64,000 nucleotides of DNA, from assembly GCA_946413525.1 (NCBI GenBank), contig CAMKKZ010000013.1, positions 22,016 through 86,015 on the forward strand, read 5' to 3'. Below, in pieces: positions 44,207 through 52,380 of this stretch. Position numbers and translations under genes: made by a program. The DNA comes from an uncultured Oribacterium sp. GTDB taxonomy: Bacteria; Bacillota; Clostridia; Lachnospirales; Lachnospiraceae. The notes under the pieces are model-generated. The model saw nothing but the letters and a program-made list of their open reading frames with translations. It was not told the DNA's origin and ran no database searches. Each line of letters opens with the position of its first letter. The stretch's first letter is position 1.

Positions 44207-45622
44207 TTATCTGATCGTTTCAAGCCGGATCGTATTGGTGGTCCCGGAGCGCCCGCTGACCTGTCCGCCGGTCAGGACAATATTATCCCCTTTTTCCAGC
44301 CCAAGGATTTCCTTCGCCTGCTGGGCGGCATGATAGAACATAACCTCCACCGATTCAAACTGCTCGCTCAGCACCGGGGTCACGCCCCAGCTCAGGTTCA
44401 GCTTCCTCCATGCCTTTTCGGAGGTGGTCACGCCAAGAATGTCCACGGGGCAGCGGAAACGGCTCACCATACGGGCGGTCGTGCCTGAAATAGAACTGAT
44501 CACAATGCCTTTTGACCTGGTGTCAATGGCCATGGCACAGGTGGAATGAGACACGGCGTCAAGGTTGTTCTTAATGGTGTATTCCGTCCTGAAGAACCTT
44601 TTTTCATAGTCAATGTTTTTCTCGGTGTAAGCCGCGATCTCCGCCATATTCTTAACTGCCTCGACAGGGAACTTGCCGGCAGCGGACTCCCCGGACAGCA
44701 TGACCGCGGAAGATCCGTCATAAACCGCGTTGGCCACATCCGAAATCTCCGCCCGGGTAGGCCTTGGATTATGAATCATGGATTCCAGCATCTCCGTCGC
44801 AGTGATCACGCGCTTCCCCAGCAGGCGGCACTTCTTGATAAGGTACTTCTGAACGGCCGGCACCTCGACAAAGGGGATCTCCACCCCCAGATCACCCCTG
44901 GCGACCATGATCCCATCCGCGATTTCGCAAATCTCGTCAATGTTGTCCACGCCCGCCCTGTTCTCGATCTTCGCGATAATGTCGATCTCCTTGCCGCCAT
45001 TCGCGTTAAGGAAATTTCGGAGCTCCTTGATATTCTGCTTGTTGGAAACAAAGGAGGCCGCCACGAAATCCACATCGTTCTGTATCCCGAAAAGAAGGTC
45101 GGCCTTGTCCTGCTCGCTGAGATAATCTCCCTTCAGGACATGGTTTGGAAAATTCATGCTTTTATTATTTGAAATTTCCCCACCGGAAACGACCTCGCAG
45201 ACCACGTCCGTATCCGTCAGGGACCGGACCGTGAATACAAGCAGCCCGTTATTCACAAGTATCTGATCCCCCTCATGCAGCTCATGAACCAGATCCTTGT
45301 AACTGACGGAAACCCTTGTATTATCCCCTTCCACTTCTTCCGTCGTGAAAGTAAACTGCTGCCCGTCCTCTAGCATGGCCTTTCCGTCCCGGAATTTCCT
45401 GATCCGGTACTCCGGCCCCTTGGTATCAAGCATTATCGGAAGCGCGTAATCCAATTTCTCCCTCACCTTCCGGATCAGATCAATTTTGTTCTGATGCTCC
45501 TCATGCGTACCGTGGGAAAAATTCAGCCTCGCAACATTCATCCCGGCCTTGCACATCTCCGTCAAAACTTCCTCGCTCTCACTGGCCGGTCCAATCGTGC
45601 ATATAATCTTTGTCTTGCGCAT
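44207..45622 (-). CDS. pyk: Pyruvate kinase
   Basis: 471 residues, the usual length without the extra C-terminal domain. Motifs: IICTIGPASES, MNVARLNFSHGTHEEH, MLDTKGPEYR, catalytic Lys in IIAKIENRAGVDN, MVARGDLGVE, and the activation loop TATEMLESMIHNPRPTRAE. Final step of glycolysis, cytoplasmic. Single gene with its own leader; a leader-repeat copy lies upstream. Confidence 0.97.
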   Translation of the reverse strand: MRKTKIICTIGPASESEEVLTEMCKAGMNVARLNFSHGTHEEHQNKIDLIRKVREKLDYALPIMLDTKGPEYRIRKFRDGKAMLEDGQQFTFTTEEVEGDNTRVSVSYKDLVHELHEGDQILVNNGLLVFTVRSLTDTDVVCEVVSGGEISNNKSMNFPNHVLKGDYLSEQDKADLLFGIQNDVDFVAASFVSNKQNIKELRNFLNANGGKEIDIIAKIENRAGVDNIDEICEIADGIMVARGDLGVEIPFVEVPAVQKYLIKKCRLLGKRVITATEMLESMIHNPRPTRAEISDVANAVYDGSSAVMLSGESAAGKFPVEAVKNMAEIAAYTEKNIDYEKRFFRTEYTIKNNLDAVSHSTCAMAIDTRSKGIVISSISGTTARMVSRFRCPVDILGVTTSEKAWRKLNLSWGVTPVLSEQFESVEVMFYHAAQQAKEILGLEKGDNIVLTGGQVSGRSGTTNTIRLETIR

Positions 45623-45690
45623 TCTATCTGTCCTTTCCTATCACTGTTATTCTGTTTTATCTACCCTTACTCTCCGTATTCTCACATATC

Positions 45691-45746
45691 TTCTGTTAAA
45701 GTGCTTTTTGGACCGCGTTAATTGCTGTTGAACATACCTGGTATAG
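45691..45746 (-). repeat. Dispersed leader repeat, copy upstream of pyk
   Basis: Minus strand: ACAGCAATTAACGCGGTCC then AAAAAGCACTTTAACAGAAG. Aligns with GCAATTAAAATGGCCC and AAAAACCACTTTGATGAAG of the 46411 copy. Confidence 0.6.
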
Positions 45747-45769
45747 AAATATCCGCGGCACTCACCTTC

Positions 45770-45826
45770 GATTCATGAATTATGATTCATAATTCATAAT
45801 TCATGATTCATAATTCATGATTCATG
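45770..45826. repeat. ATTCATGATTCATA simple repeat at the end of the phosphatase gene
   Basis: Seven imperfect units of ATTCATGA/ATTCATAA, partly palindromic, abutting the phosphatase stop codon. Confidence 0.8.
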
Positions 45827-46397
45827 GCTGCCAGGGCTCTATAATCTCCTGGCAGGAGAAGATGCCTTCTTTGTAATCATACCGAAAGATCGAACAGTTC
45901 TTGATGCCCTTGCGGTATTGTGTCACATTGTGTTCTGCCCATGCCCTGCAGAAATTGGCGCAGGAGCCGCCGTGAGAAACAGCCAAAACACATTCATGGC
46001 CGGGCTTCTCCATGATGTCCTTCAGCGTTTTCACTATCCTTTCGCGAAGCTCGTCTTCGGACTCCCCTCCAAACTGTTTGAAAAAGTCCCCATAGGGAAG
46101 GGGCGGATTCAGGAACTCATCCTTCCCCTCGAATCTTCCGAAATTCCATTCCTTCAGCCCCTTAAGCCTTGTATAGGGCATGGAGCCACCCGTCACGATC
46201 TCCAGAGTGTCCGAAGTCCTTTCGGATGTCGAGCAGTAGGCGTGGTCGAACACGATACCTTTGTCCCGGAACCACGCGGCGGCCGCCTGCGCCTGCGCCT
46301 TCCCGGTCTCTGTCAATGGCGCGTCGCACCAGCCCTGGATTTTGTGCTGCACATTAAACAAGGTCTCCCCGTGTCTCATCAAATACAGGCTTGCCAT
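45822..46397 (-). CDS. Histidine phosphatase (phosphoglycerate-mutase-like)
   Basis: 191 residues. N-terminal LYLMRHGETLFN with catalytic His, SERTSDTLEIV around the second Arg, and VLAVSHGGSCANF with the second His. Broad family of phosphatases (GpmB, CobC and others); substrate not set by sequence. No cobalamin genes nearby. AAGGAGAG precedes ATG 46397. Confidence 0.92.
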   Translation of the reverse strand: MASLYLMRHGETLFNVQHKIQGWCDAPLTETGKAQAQAAAAWFRDKGIVFDHAYCSTSERTSDTLEIVTGGSMPYTRLKGLKEWNFGRFEGKDEFLNPPLPYGDFFKQFGGESEDELRERIVKTLKDIMEKPGHECVLAVSHGGSCANFCRAWAEHNVTQYRKGIKNCSIFRYDYKEGIFSCQEIIEPWQP

Positions 46398-46410
46398 TTT
46401 CTCTCTCCTT

Positions 46411-46476
46411 CATCAAAGTGGTTTTTGGGCCATTTTAATTGCCGACAAACATCTGCGGTATCGCAGTCTATACGGC
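46411..46476 (-). repeat. Dispersed leader repeat, clear copy
   Basis: Minus strand: GACTGCGATACCGCAGATG, TTTGTCGGCAATTAAAATGG, CCCAAAAACCACTTTGATG, then AAGGAGAG of the phosphatase gene. Confidence 0.75.
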
Positions 46477-46543
46477 TTCTCCTTCCCACCTTACCCCCTC
46501 GTCCTCCTGGAATGTGGCCCTGCTTTGTCGATACAAGACCGTG

Positions 46544-46882
46544 CTATTCTTCCTCTCCCGCATCCTCCTGGGATTCGGGAGATGGCGCATCAGCATTTTT
46601 CTGTCTTTCAATAACCCTCGCGATGCATCCTGTGCCGTGGTGAAGCATCATCCGCTTCACCCGGCTGATCGTTGCCGTGCTGGCCTTGGTCTTCATCAGG
46701 ATATCCAGATAGCTCTGGTCTTCCGAAAGAAGCGTGGCCACCGCGTAGCGCTGCTCCATGGCGGAAAGCTCCATCGGCGAACAAAGATCCTCAAAAAAAT
46801 CTCTGCACTCATCCACATCCTTCAAAGACAAAATCGCCTCATACAGCTCCATCAGCCGTTCCGTCTTGATTGTCCGTGCCAT
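46544..46882 (-). CDS. YerC/YecD-type TrpR-like DNA-binding protein
   Basis: 112 residues. TrpR-superfamily helix-turn-helix: ELYEAILSLKDVDECRDFFE, MEQRYAVATLLSEDQSYLDI, then the recognition helix KASTATISRVKRML-like with His. The last 20 residues are acidic and polar. YerC proteins are short repressors with unknown ligand. Directly downstream of the acyl-CoA synthetase (103 bp) on the same strand. Start behind AAAGGGGG. Confidence 0.88.
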   Translation of the reverse strand: MARTIKTERLMELYEAILSLKDVDECRDFFEDLCSPMELSAMEQRYAVATLLSEDQSYLDILMKTKASTATISRVKRMMLHHGTGCIARVIERQKNADAPSPESQEDAGEEE

Positions 46883-46984
46883 GGATCCCCCTTTCCTGTT
46901 CAGCTCCGGCTCCCGCTTCTTCCAGCCGATAATCCTGTGGCGGCGCCGGCTCGGCTCCCGCCTCGCCCCGGCATCCTACCTGCG

Positions 46985-48622
46985 TCAGCTCCGGTTCTCC
47001 TTCGCCACCAGCTTGTCCGCGCCGTAACGTTTCCGCAGCGCAGGCTTCTCAATCTTCCCGGTGGCATTCCTCGGAATCTCCGCAAAAATCAACTTCTTCG
47101 GGCGTTTATATCTGGGAAGCTGCATACAGAAGTCGTTAATCTCCTCCTCCGTGCATTCCATGCCCTCCTTAATCTCGATGATCGCCGCCGCAATCTCCCC
47201 GAGCCGCCTGTCCGGAAGGCCAATCACTGCCACATCCTTGATCTTATCATGCTTATGAAGAAAATCTTCAATCTGAACAGGATAAATGTTCTCGCCGCCG
47301 CTTACGATGACATCCTTTTTCCGATCGACAAGGAAATAAAAGCCGTCCGGATCCTGCATGGCCATGTCGCCTGTAAGGAGCCATCCGTCCTTCAGCACCT
47401 CTTCCGTAGCCTTCTCATCATTATAATAGCAGGTCATCACGCCGGGGCCTTTTACGCAAAGCTCGCCGACGGCGCCAGGCTGGACTTCATGCCCTTCCTC
47501 GTCAATAATCTTGCACTCCCAGCGGTAACCCGGGATTCCGATTGCTCCAACCTTCATGATGTTTTCCACCCCCAGGTGCACGCAGCCCGGGCCCGTGGAT
47601 TCGGAAAGGCCGTAATTCGTATCATACGCATGATTGGGGAAATATTCCTTCCAGCGGCGGATCAGGGACGGCGGTACAGGCTGGGCGCCAATGTGCATGA
47701 GGCGCCACTGGGAGAGCTGGTAATCCGAAAGGGAAAGCTCGCCCCTGTCCAGCGAATCCAGGATGTCCTGAGCCCAGGGGACCAGGAGCCAGACAATGGT
47801 GCATTTCTCTTTGGAAATGGCATCCAATATCACGGCTGGGCTTGTTCCTTTCAGGAGCACGGCCCGGCTTCCCGCCACAAGGCTCCCCATCCAATGGAAT
47901 TTCGCGCCGGTATGATAAAGCGGGGGGATACAAAGAAATACATCATCCCGCCCCTGTCCATGGTGCTTCTGCTCCATCTCGGCTGCCTGCGTAAGGCTCC
48001 GGTGCTTATGAAGGATGGCTTTGGGAAATCCGGTGGTACCGGAAGAAAAATAGATTGCCCCGAAATCGTCATCGGTAATCTCAGGAACATCCGGCTTGTG
48101 GCTGGGGCAATCCGCAGACATCAAATGATAGCTTTCCGCGAACTGAGGGCAGTTATCGCCCACATAAATAAGAAGCCTGCCCTTGGAAAGGCGTTCCGCG
48201 TTCGCCTCGATCCTGCCGATGAACTCTGAGCCGAAGACGATAATGTCAACCTCAGCCAGCTCGGCACAATACAGTATCTCATCCGCGTCGTAGCGGAAAT
48301 TGAAAGGAACTGCAATTGCGCCTGTTTTCAGGACACCGAAATAAATAGGCAGCCATTCCAGGCAGTTATACATGATAATGGCCACCTTGTCGCCCTTCTT
48401 GATTCCCCTCTGCAGAAGAAGATTCGCGAAACGATTGGCTTTTTCATCAAAAACACTCCAGGTAATCTCCCGGCGGAAGGGTTCAAAACGGTTCGGCTCG
48501 ATCAGGCTGTACTCCTTCCAGCTCTTGCGCCGATCGTCCGGCACGGCCGGATTAAGCTCTACAAGCGCAACCTCGTCCCCATAAAGACGGGCGTTGCGCT
48601 CCAAAAAGTCCATAACTGGCAT
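46985..48622 (-). CDS. AMP-forming acyl-CoA synthetase/ligase
   Basis: 545 residues. ANL superfamily motifs: P-loop YFSSGTTGFPKAIL (about 194-207), YGLSESTGPG (about 330), GWLLTGDMAM (about 409), VSGGENIYPVQIED hinge and the catalytic Lys in TGKIEKPALR near the C-terminus. Activates a carboxylic acid as acyl-AMP then acyl-CoA. A fatty or aromatic acid substrate is plausible given the amidohydrolase and iorAB/paaK genes next door. Start behind AGGAG. Confidence 0.92.
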   Translation of the reverse strand: MPVMDFLERNARLYGDEVALVELNPAVPDDRRKSWKEYSLIEPNRFEPFRREITWSVFDEKANRFANLLLQRGIKKGDKVAIIMYNCLEWLPIYFGVLKTGAIAVPFNFRYDADEILYCAELAEVDIIVFGSEFIGRIEANAERLSKGRLLIYVGDNCPQFAESYHLMSADCPSHKPDVPEITDDDFGAIYFSSGTTGFPKAILHKHRSLTQAAEMEQKHHGQGRDDVFLCIPPLYHTGAKFHWMGSLVAGSRAVLLKGTSPAVILDAISKEKCTIVWLLVPWAQDILDSLDRGELSLSDYQLSQWRLMHIGAQPVPPSLIRRWKEYFPNHAYDTNYGLSESTGPGCVHLGVENIMKVGAIGIPGYRWECKIIDEEGHEVQPGAVGELCVKGPGVMTCYYNDEKATEEVLKDGWLLTGDMAMQDPDGFYFLVDRKKDVIVSGGENIYPVQIEDFLHKHDKIKDVAVIGLPDRRLGEIAAAIIEIKEGMECTEEEINDFCMQLPRYKRPKKLIFAEIPRNATGKIEKPALRKRYGADKLVAKENRS

Positions 48623-48824
48623 ATCTTTTATCTCCTATATTAATCAAAGTAGTGCATCATCGCGTAAATAAAAATAGATTGTTTTAATTGTAGTTCTTGT
48701 AGTTCAATCTTTTGAACTTTTATCCATTAAAGCAGAAATGGAACCTTGCCGCTGCGCTGTGTCAGCAAGGTTCCTCTCTTCTTTCTCCGCTTTCTCCGGG
48801 AAATGCGCCTTCAGCAAATCCCTT

Positions 48825-49673
48825 TCAAAGCCCGAGCAGCTTTGCGGCGTTAAGACCCAGTATCTTGTCCTTGTCCTCCTTTGAAACCGGAAGCTCTCGG
48901 ACAAAGGCGATAGATTCCTTTTGGGCGGTCCATGGGCTGTCCGTGCCGAAAAGAAGCCTTTCCGGGCCAAAGGCCTGAAGAATTACCATGAACTGATCCT
49001 GATCCATCAGCCGGGATTCCTCCTCCGTTCGAAAATCCTCCGGCACGGAATAGATTCGTCCCGTGGAAAAGGCCGTATCCAGAAGCACATGCGTATCCGC
49101 CAGCTCTTCCGGCACCTCATCCCAATTTCTCCATCCTCCCATATGGGCTAGCACAAACGGGAAATCACCGATCTCCCGAATGACCTGCCTCGCCATCCCG
49201 GGTGAGCAACGCACCACGCCGGGATACCCAATGTCGAGGCCGGCATGGGTAATCACGACAAGCCCGAGCTCCGCGGCTCTGGAAAAAATCCTGAGATAGC
49301 GTATGTCGCAAAGATCCGCCCCCTGATACATGGGGTGCAGCTTAATTCCGAGGAGACCCATTTCTTTGATACGTGAAAGCTCTTCCCTGATATTCCCATA
49401 ATCAGGATGCATGGCCCCGAAGGAGACAAGCCCCTGCTCCCGGTATTTTTCATTCAATACGACTGCGGAATTGTTGATTTTCTCAACCTGTCCCGCATCC
49501 GTTGCAACGGGAAGGATGACGGAAATATCAATGCCAGCCTCTCCCATTGTCCGGACCAGGCCATCCGCCGTCCCATCGGAAAAGGGAACGGAATGGGACT
49601 TGCCGCCTGTCTTCTCGATCGCGCGGGCGGCAATCCGATCAGGAAATGTATGCGTATGTATGTCGATGATCAT
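48825..49673 (-). CDS. Amidohydrolase_2-family metal-dependent hydrolase
   Basis: 282 residues. TIM-barrel amidohydrolase: metal-binding IDIHTHTFPDR at the start, GIKLHPMYQGAD, VITHAGLDIGYPG, LAHMGGW and the final FGTDSPWTA Asp. Family includes 2-pyrone and resorcylate type decarboxylases. It starts 7 bp after the ACT-domain gene; no good ribosome binding site of its own. Confidence 0.9.
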   Translation of the reverse strand: MIIDIHTHTFPDRIAARAIEKTGGKSHSVPFSDGTADGLVRTMGEAGIDISVILPVATDAGQVEKINNSAVVLNEKYREQGLVSFGAMHPDYGNIREELSRIKEMGLLGIKLHPMYQGADLCDIRYLRIFSRAAELGLVVITHAGLDIGYPGVVRCSPGMARQVIREIGDFPFVLAHMGGWRNWDEVPEELADTHVLLDTAFSTGRIYSVPEDFRTEEESRLMDQDQFMVILQAFGPERLLFGTDSPWTAQKESIAFVRELPVSKEDKDKILGLNAAKLLGL

Positions 49674-49679
49674 ATGTAT

Positions 49680-50114
49680 TTATATTTGTGAAATCTCCTC
49701 CTGGGTAAGTGCCTTGAAGCCCCTGGCCGCAAGCGCGTTTTCTGCCGACTTCGCGTCCGATACGCGGAAAATCATATACGCATGATTTGTATCCTTGCCA
49801 CCCAGGAAAGCGTACATATACTCAAGGTTCACCTTTTCCTCGGTGAACGCATCGAGAAGCTTGTTCAGCCCGCCCGGCTCATCCGGGATGGCAAAAGCCA
49901 GAACGGGCGTAAGGCTGGCCACAAAGTCCGCCTCCTTCAGCACGTTCGTAGCCTGGAAGACATCGTCCACAATAATGCGTACAATACCAAAATCCTTGGT
50001 TTCCGCAAGCGAAAGCGCCCGCATGTCAATGTCATGCTCCGCAAGCACCTTGGTCATCTTGTTCAAGGTGCCGGGCTTATTTTCCAAAAATACAGAAATC
50101 TGCTTAATGCTCAT
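49680..50114 (-). CDS. Tandem ACT-domain amino-acid-binding protein
   Basis: 144 residues with two ACT domains (about 1-65 and 70-140): ISVFLENKPGTLNKMTKVL and LAFAIPDEPGGLNKLLDAF both show the ligand-binding Gly. Such proteins commonly accompany iorAB-paaK and probably sense an amino acid such as Phe, Tyr or Trp. In the same run between the amidohydrolase and paaK. Confidence 0.92.
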   Translation of the reverse strand: MSIKQISVFLENKPGTLNKMTKVLAEHDIDMRALSLAETKDFGIVRIIVDDVFQATNVLKEADFVASLTPVLAFAIPDEPGGLNKLLDAFTEEKVNLEYMYAFLGGKDTNHAYMIFRVSDAKSAENALAARGFKALTQEEISQI

Positions 50115-50291
50115 ATTCCCTTGTCCTTTCCTCCCGCCATAATCCTATAGGGAGATACGACGGGCATCTGCCTGAATCCGGCTTGCCAAATATCCGGGCA
50201 GCCTTCCTTTTCAGAACTTCCGTTTGTCAATTACACGGACAGCCTTCCTTTTCAGATTTTCCGTTTGTCAATTATACAGAGCCTTGCGCTT

Positions 50292-51593
50292 TCAGATTTT
50301 CCGTTTATCAATAACGCGGACAGCCTTTCCTTCGCTTCTCTGAATGCTCTTCGGAGCCACAAGCGTGACATTGGCCTTCAGTCCAAGCATGGATTTAAGG
50401 CCTTCCACTAATGCCTTCTTCCTTGCCTCGACCTCGCCCAGATTATCCGTGAACATTTCCGGGGTCATCTCGACCTGCACATCCAGTGTGTCCGTATTGT
50501 TCATGCGGTCCACAATAATCTGATAATTCGCGGCATAACCCTGATTCAGAAGGACCGTCTCAATCTGGCTCGGGAACACATTCACGCCCCGGATGATCAG
50601 CATGTCATCGGAACGTCCCTTCGGCTTCATCATCCGGACATGGGTACGGCCGCAGGAGCACTTTTCACGGGTCAACATGCAGATATCCCGCGTGCGGTAG
50701 CGAATCATAGGGAATGCTTTTTTGTCGATTGCCGTGAATACCAGTTCACCCTGGGAGCCCTCCGGAAGAACCTCCCCGGTATCAGGATCAATGATTTCCG
50801 CAATGAAGTGATCTTCATTAATATGCATGCCGCCCTGAGCGGAGCACTCGAAGGAAACGCCGGGACCGGAAAGCTCCGTCAGCCCGTAAATGTCATAGGC
50901 CTTGATGCCCAGGGTTTTCTCAATGTCCCTCCGCATCTCCTCTGACCAGGCCTCGGCTCCGAAAATCCCGGCCTTCAGCGGAATGTCATCCGGTCCATAG
51001 CCAAGCTCCCTCATCCGCTCCCCCAGGTAGGCGGCATAGCTCGGAGTGCAGCAAAGGATGGTTGTCTTCAGATCCATGATGAACATGATCTGCCTGTCCG
51101 TATTGCCGGAGCTGGTCGGGATCGTAAGGCAGCCAACCTTGTGAGATCCCCCGTTAAGGCCGGGACCCCCGGTGAAAAGCCCATAGCCATAGGATACCTG
51201 GCAGACATCCTCATTGGTGCCTCCGGCCGCCATGATCGCCCTCGCGCAGCATTCCTCCCAAAGGTCTATATCTTCCTGGGTATAGAAAGCCACCACCCTC
51301 TTGCCCGTGGTGCCGGAGGTAGATTGGATACGCACGCAATCCTTCAGCGGCACGCCCAGGAGCCCGTAAGGATATGCTTCCCTCAAGTCTGTCTTTGACA
51401 GGAAAGGAAGCTTGTAGAGGTCATCAGAGGAATGAATGTCATCGGGAGTCACCCCCTTTTCCTCCATCTTTCTCCTGTAATAAGGGACGTTCTCCCAAAC
51501 ATGCCTCACCTGCTTCAAAAGCTTCTCATCCTGAATGGCCTTGATCCTCTCGCGGGGCGCGCATTCAATGTCCTCCTGATAATAACGTTCCAT
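50292..51593 (-). CDS. paaK: Phenylacetate-CoA ligase-like enzyme
   Basis: 433 residues, usual length. Motifs: RIQSTSGTTGKRVV (AMP-binding), YGLTELSGPG, IRYRTRDI, and VFPSQIETVL in the C-terminal part; final EGKAVRVIDKR with the catalytic Lys. In fermenting Clostridia it can act with IorAB to convert aryl-acetyl-CoA and arylacetate, yielding or using ATP. Downstream of iorB after a 25-bp repeat. Confidence 0.93.
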   Translation of the reverse strand: MERYYQEDIECAPRERIKAIQDEKLLKQVRHVWENVPYYRRKMEEKGVTPDDIHSSDDLYKLPFLSKTDLREAYPYGLLGVPLKDCVRIQSTSGTTGKRVVAFYTQEDIDLWEECCARAIMAAGGTNEDVCQVSYGYGLFTGGPGLNGGSHKVGCLTIPTSSGNTDRQIMFIMDLKTTILCCTPSYAAYLGERMRELGYGPDDIPLKAGIFGAEAWSEEMRRDIEKTLGIKAYDIYGLTELSGPGVSFECSAQGGMHINEDHFIAEIIDPDTGEVLPEGSQGELVFTAIDKKAFPMIRYRTRDICMLTREKCSCGRTHVRMMKPKGRSDDMLIIRGVNVFPSQIETVLLNQGYAANYQIIVDRMNNTDTLDVQVEMTPEMFTDNLGEVEARKKALVEGLKSMLGLKANVTLVAPKSIQRSEGKAVRVIDKRKI

Positions 51594-51640
51594 AAACTGT
51601 TCCTCTTTTCCTTCCTAATTCCTAATCTGTAAGTTCTCAT

Positions 51641-51774
51641 AACGATTCAGTCATTACCCGTTCGAAACGATTCTGTCAGTGCCTGTTCGAAACGATTCTG
51701 TCAGTGCCCGTTCGAAACGATTCTGTCAGTGTCCGTTCGCAACGATTCTGTCAGTACCTTACGCTTGCCGTAAG
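51641..51774. repeat. 25-bp tandem repeat (4.7 copies) plus hairpin
   Basis: Units AACGATTCTGTCAGTGCCC + GTTCGA at 51641, 51666, 51691, 51716 and 51741, back to back with no spacers. A 7-bp hairpin CCTTACG-CGTAAGG follows at 51756-51774. It separates iorB from paaK. Confidence 0.9.
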
Positions 51775-51800
51775 GCATCGGACTTTTCATGGTCTAAGCC

Positions 51801-52376
51801 CTAGTGCCCCTCCCGTCCCAGGAAAAACGCCTTTCGGTTCATTTCCAGGAACTTCGGCGGCACATTTGCTTCAAGAGACGCGAGCCACTGCTCCTTCGGC
51901 ATGTCAAAGTAATTGGAAAGCCTCCCCAGAAGCACTATGTTCACCGCCTTTACGGATCCGGCCTCCCTGGCCAACCCTACGCAGTCCAGCGCATCCACCT
52001 TGACTCCTGCAGCCCTGAGCTTCTCTACCAGACCCTCCGGATAGGAAACCTGCCCCGTGATGACCGGCATTGGATCGATCTGCTGCGTGTTGGTCACGAT
52101 CTGCCCGCCGTCTCTAAGGTTCGGAAGCCACCTGGCTGCCTCCAGAAGCTCGAATGAGACAATGAAATCCGCCTCGCCCCGTTCGATCACGGGGGAATAA
52201 ACCTTGTCCCCGTAGCGCACATAGGTCACGACGGAGCCGCCCCTCTGAGACATCCCGTGCACCTCGGAAACCTTCACGTCATAGCCTGCGGAAAGGAAAA
52301 GGTGTCCCAGGAGCTTGCTGGCCAGGAGGGAGCCCTGCCCCCCTACGCCGACGATCATGATATTCTTCGTTTCCAT
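51801..52376 (-). CDS. iorB: Indolepyruvate:ferredoxin oxidoreductase, beta subunit
   Basis: 191 residues. Family phrases IMIVGVGGQGSLLASKLLG, SEVHGMSQRGGSVVTYVRYG and VNIVLLGRLSNYF. Pairs with IorA. Start ATG 52376 is four bases after the iorA stop, with AGGAGG inside the end of iorA; a longer start is not needed. Confidence 0.95.
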   Translation of the reverse strand: METKNIMIVGVGGQGSLLASKLLGHLFLSAGYDVKVSEVHGMSQRGGSVVTYVRYGDKVYSPVIERGEADFIVSFELLEAARWLPNLRDGGQIVTNTQQIDPMPVITGQVSYPEGLVEKLRAAGVKVDALDCVGLAREAGSVKAVNIVLLGRLSNYFDMPKEQWLASLEANVPPKFLEMNRKAFFLGREGH

Positions 52377-52380
52377 CCTA

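Noticed and set aside
46439..48229. 596-codon plus-strand frame opposite the acyl-CoA synthetase, histidine phosphatase and YerC genes
   Set aside because: Crosses three well-supported minus genes; composition shadow.
51641..51758. Possible CRISPR array
   Set aside because: Repeats are contiguous with no spacers and no cas genes are present.
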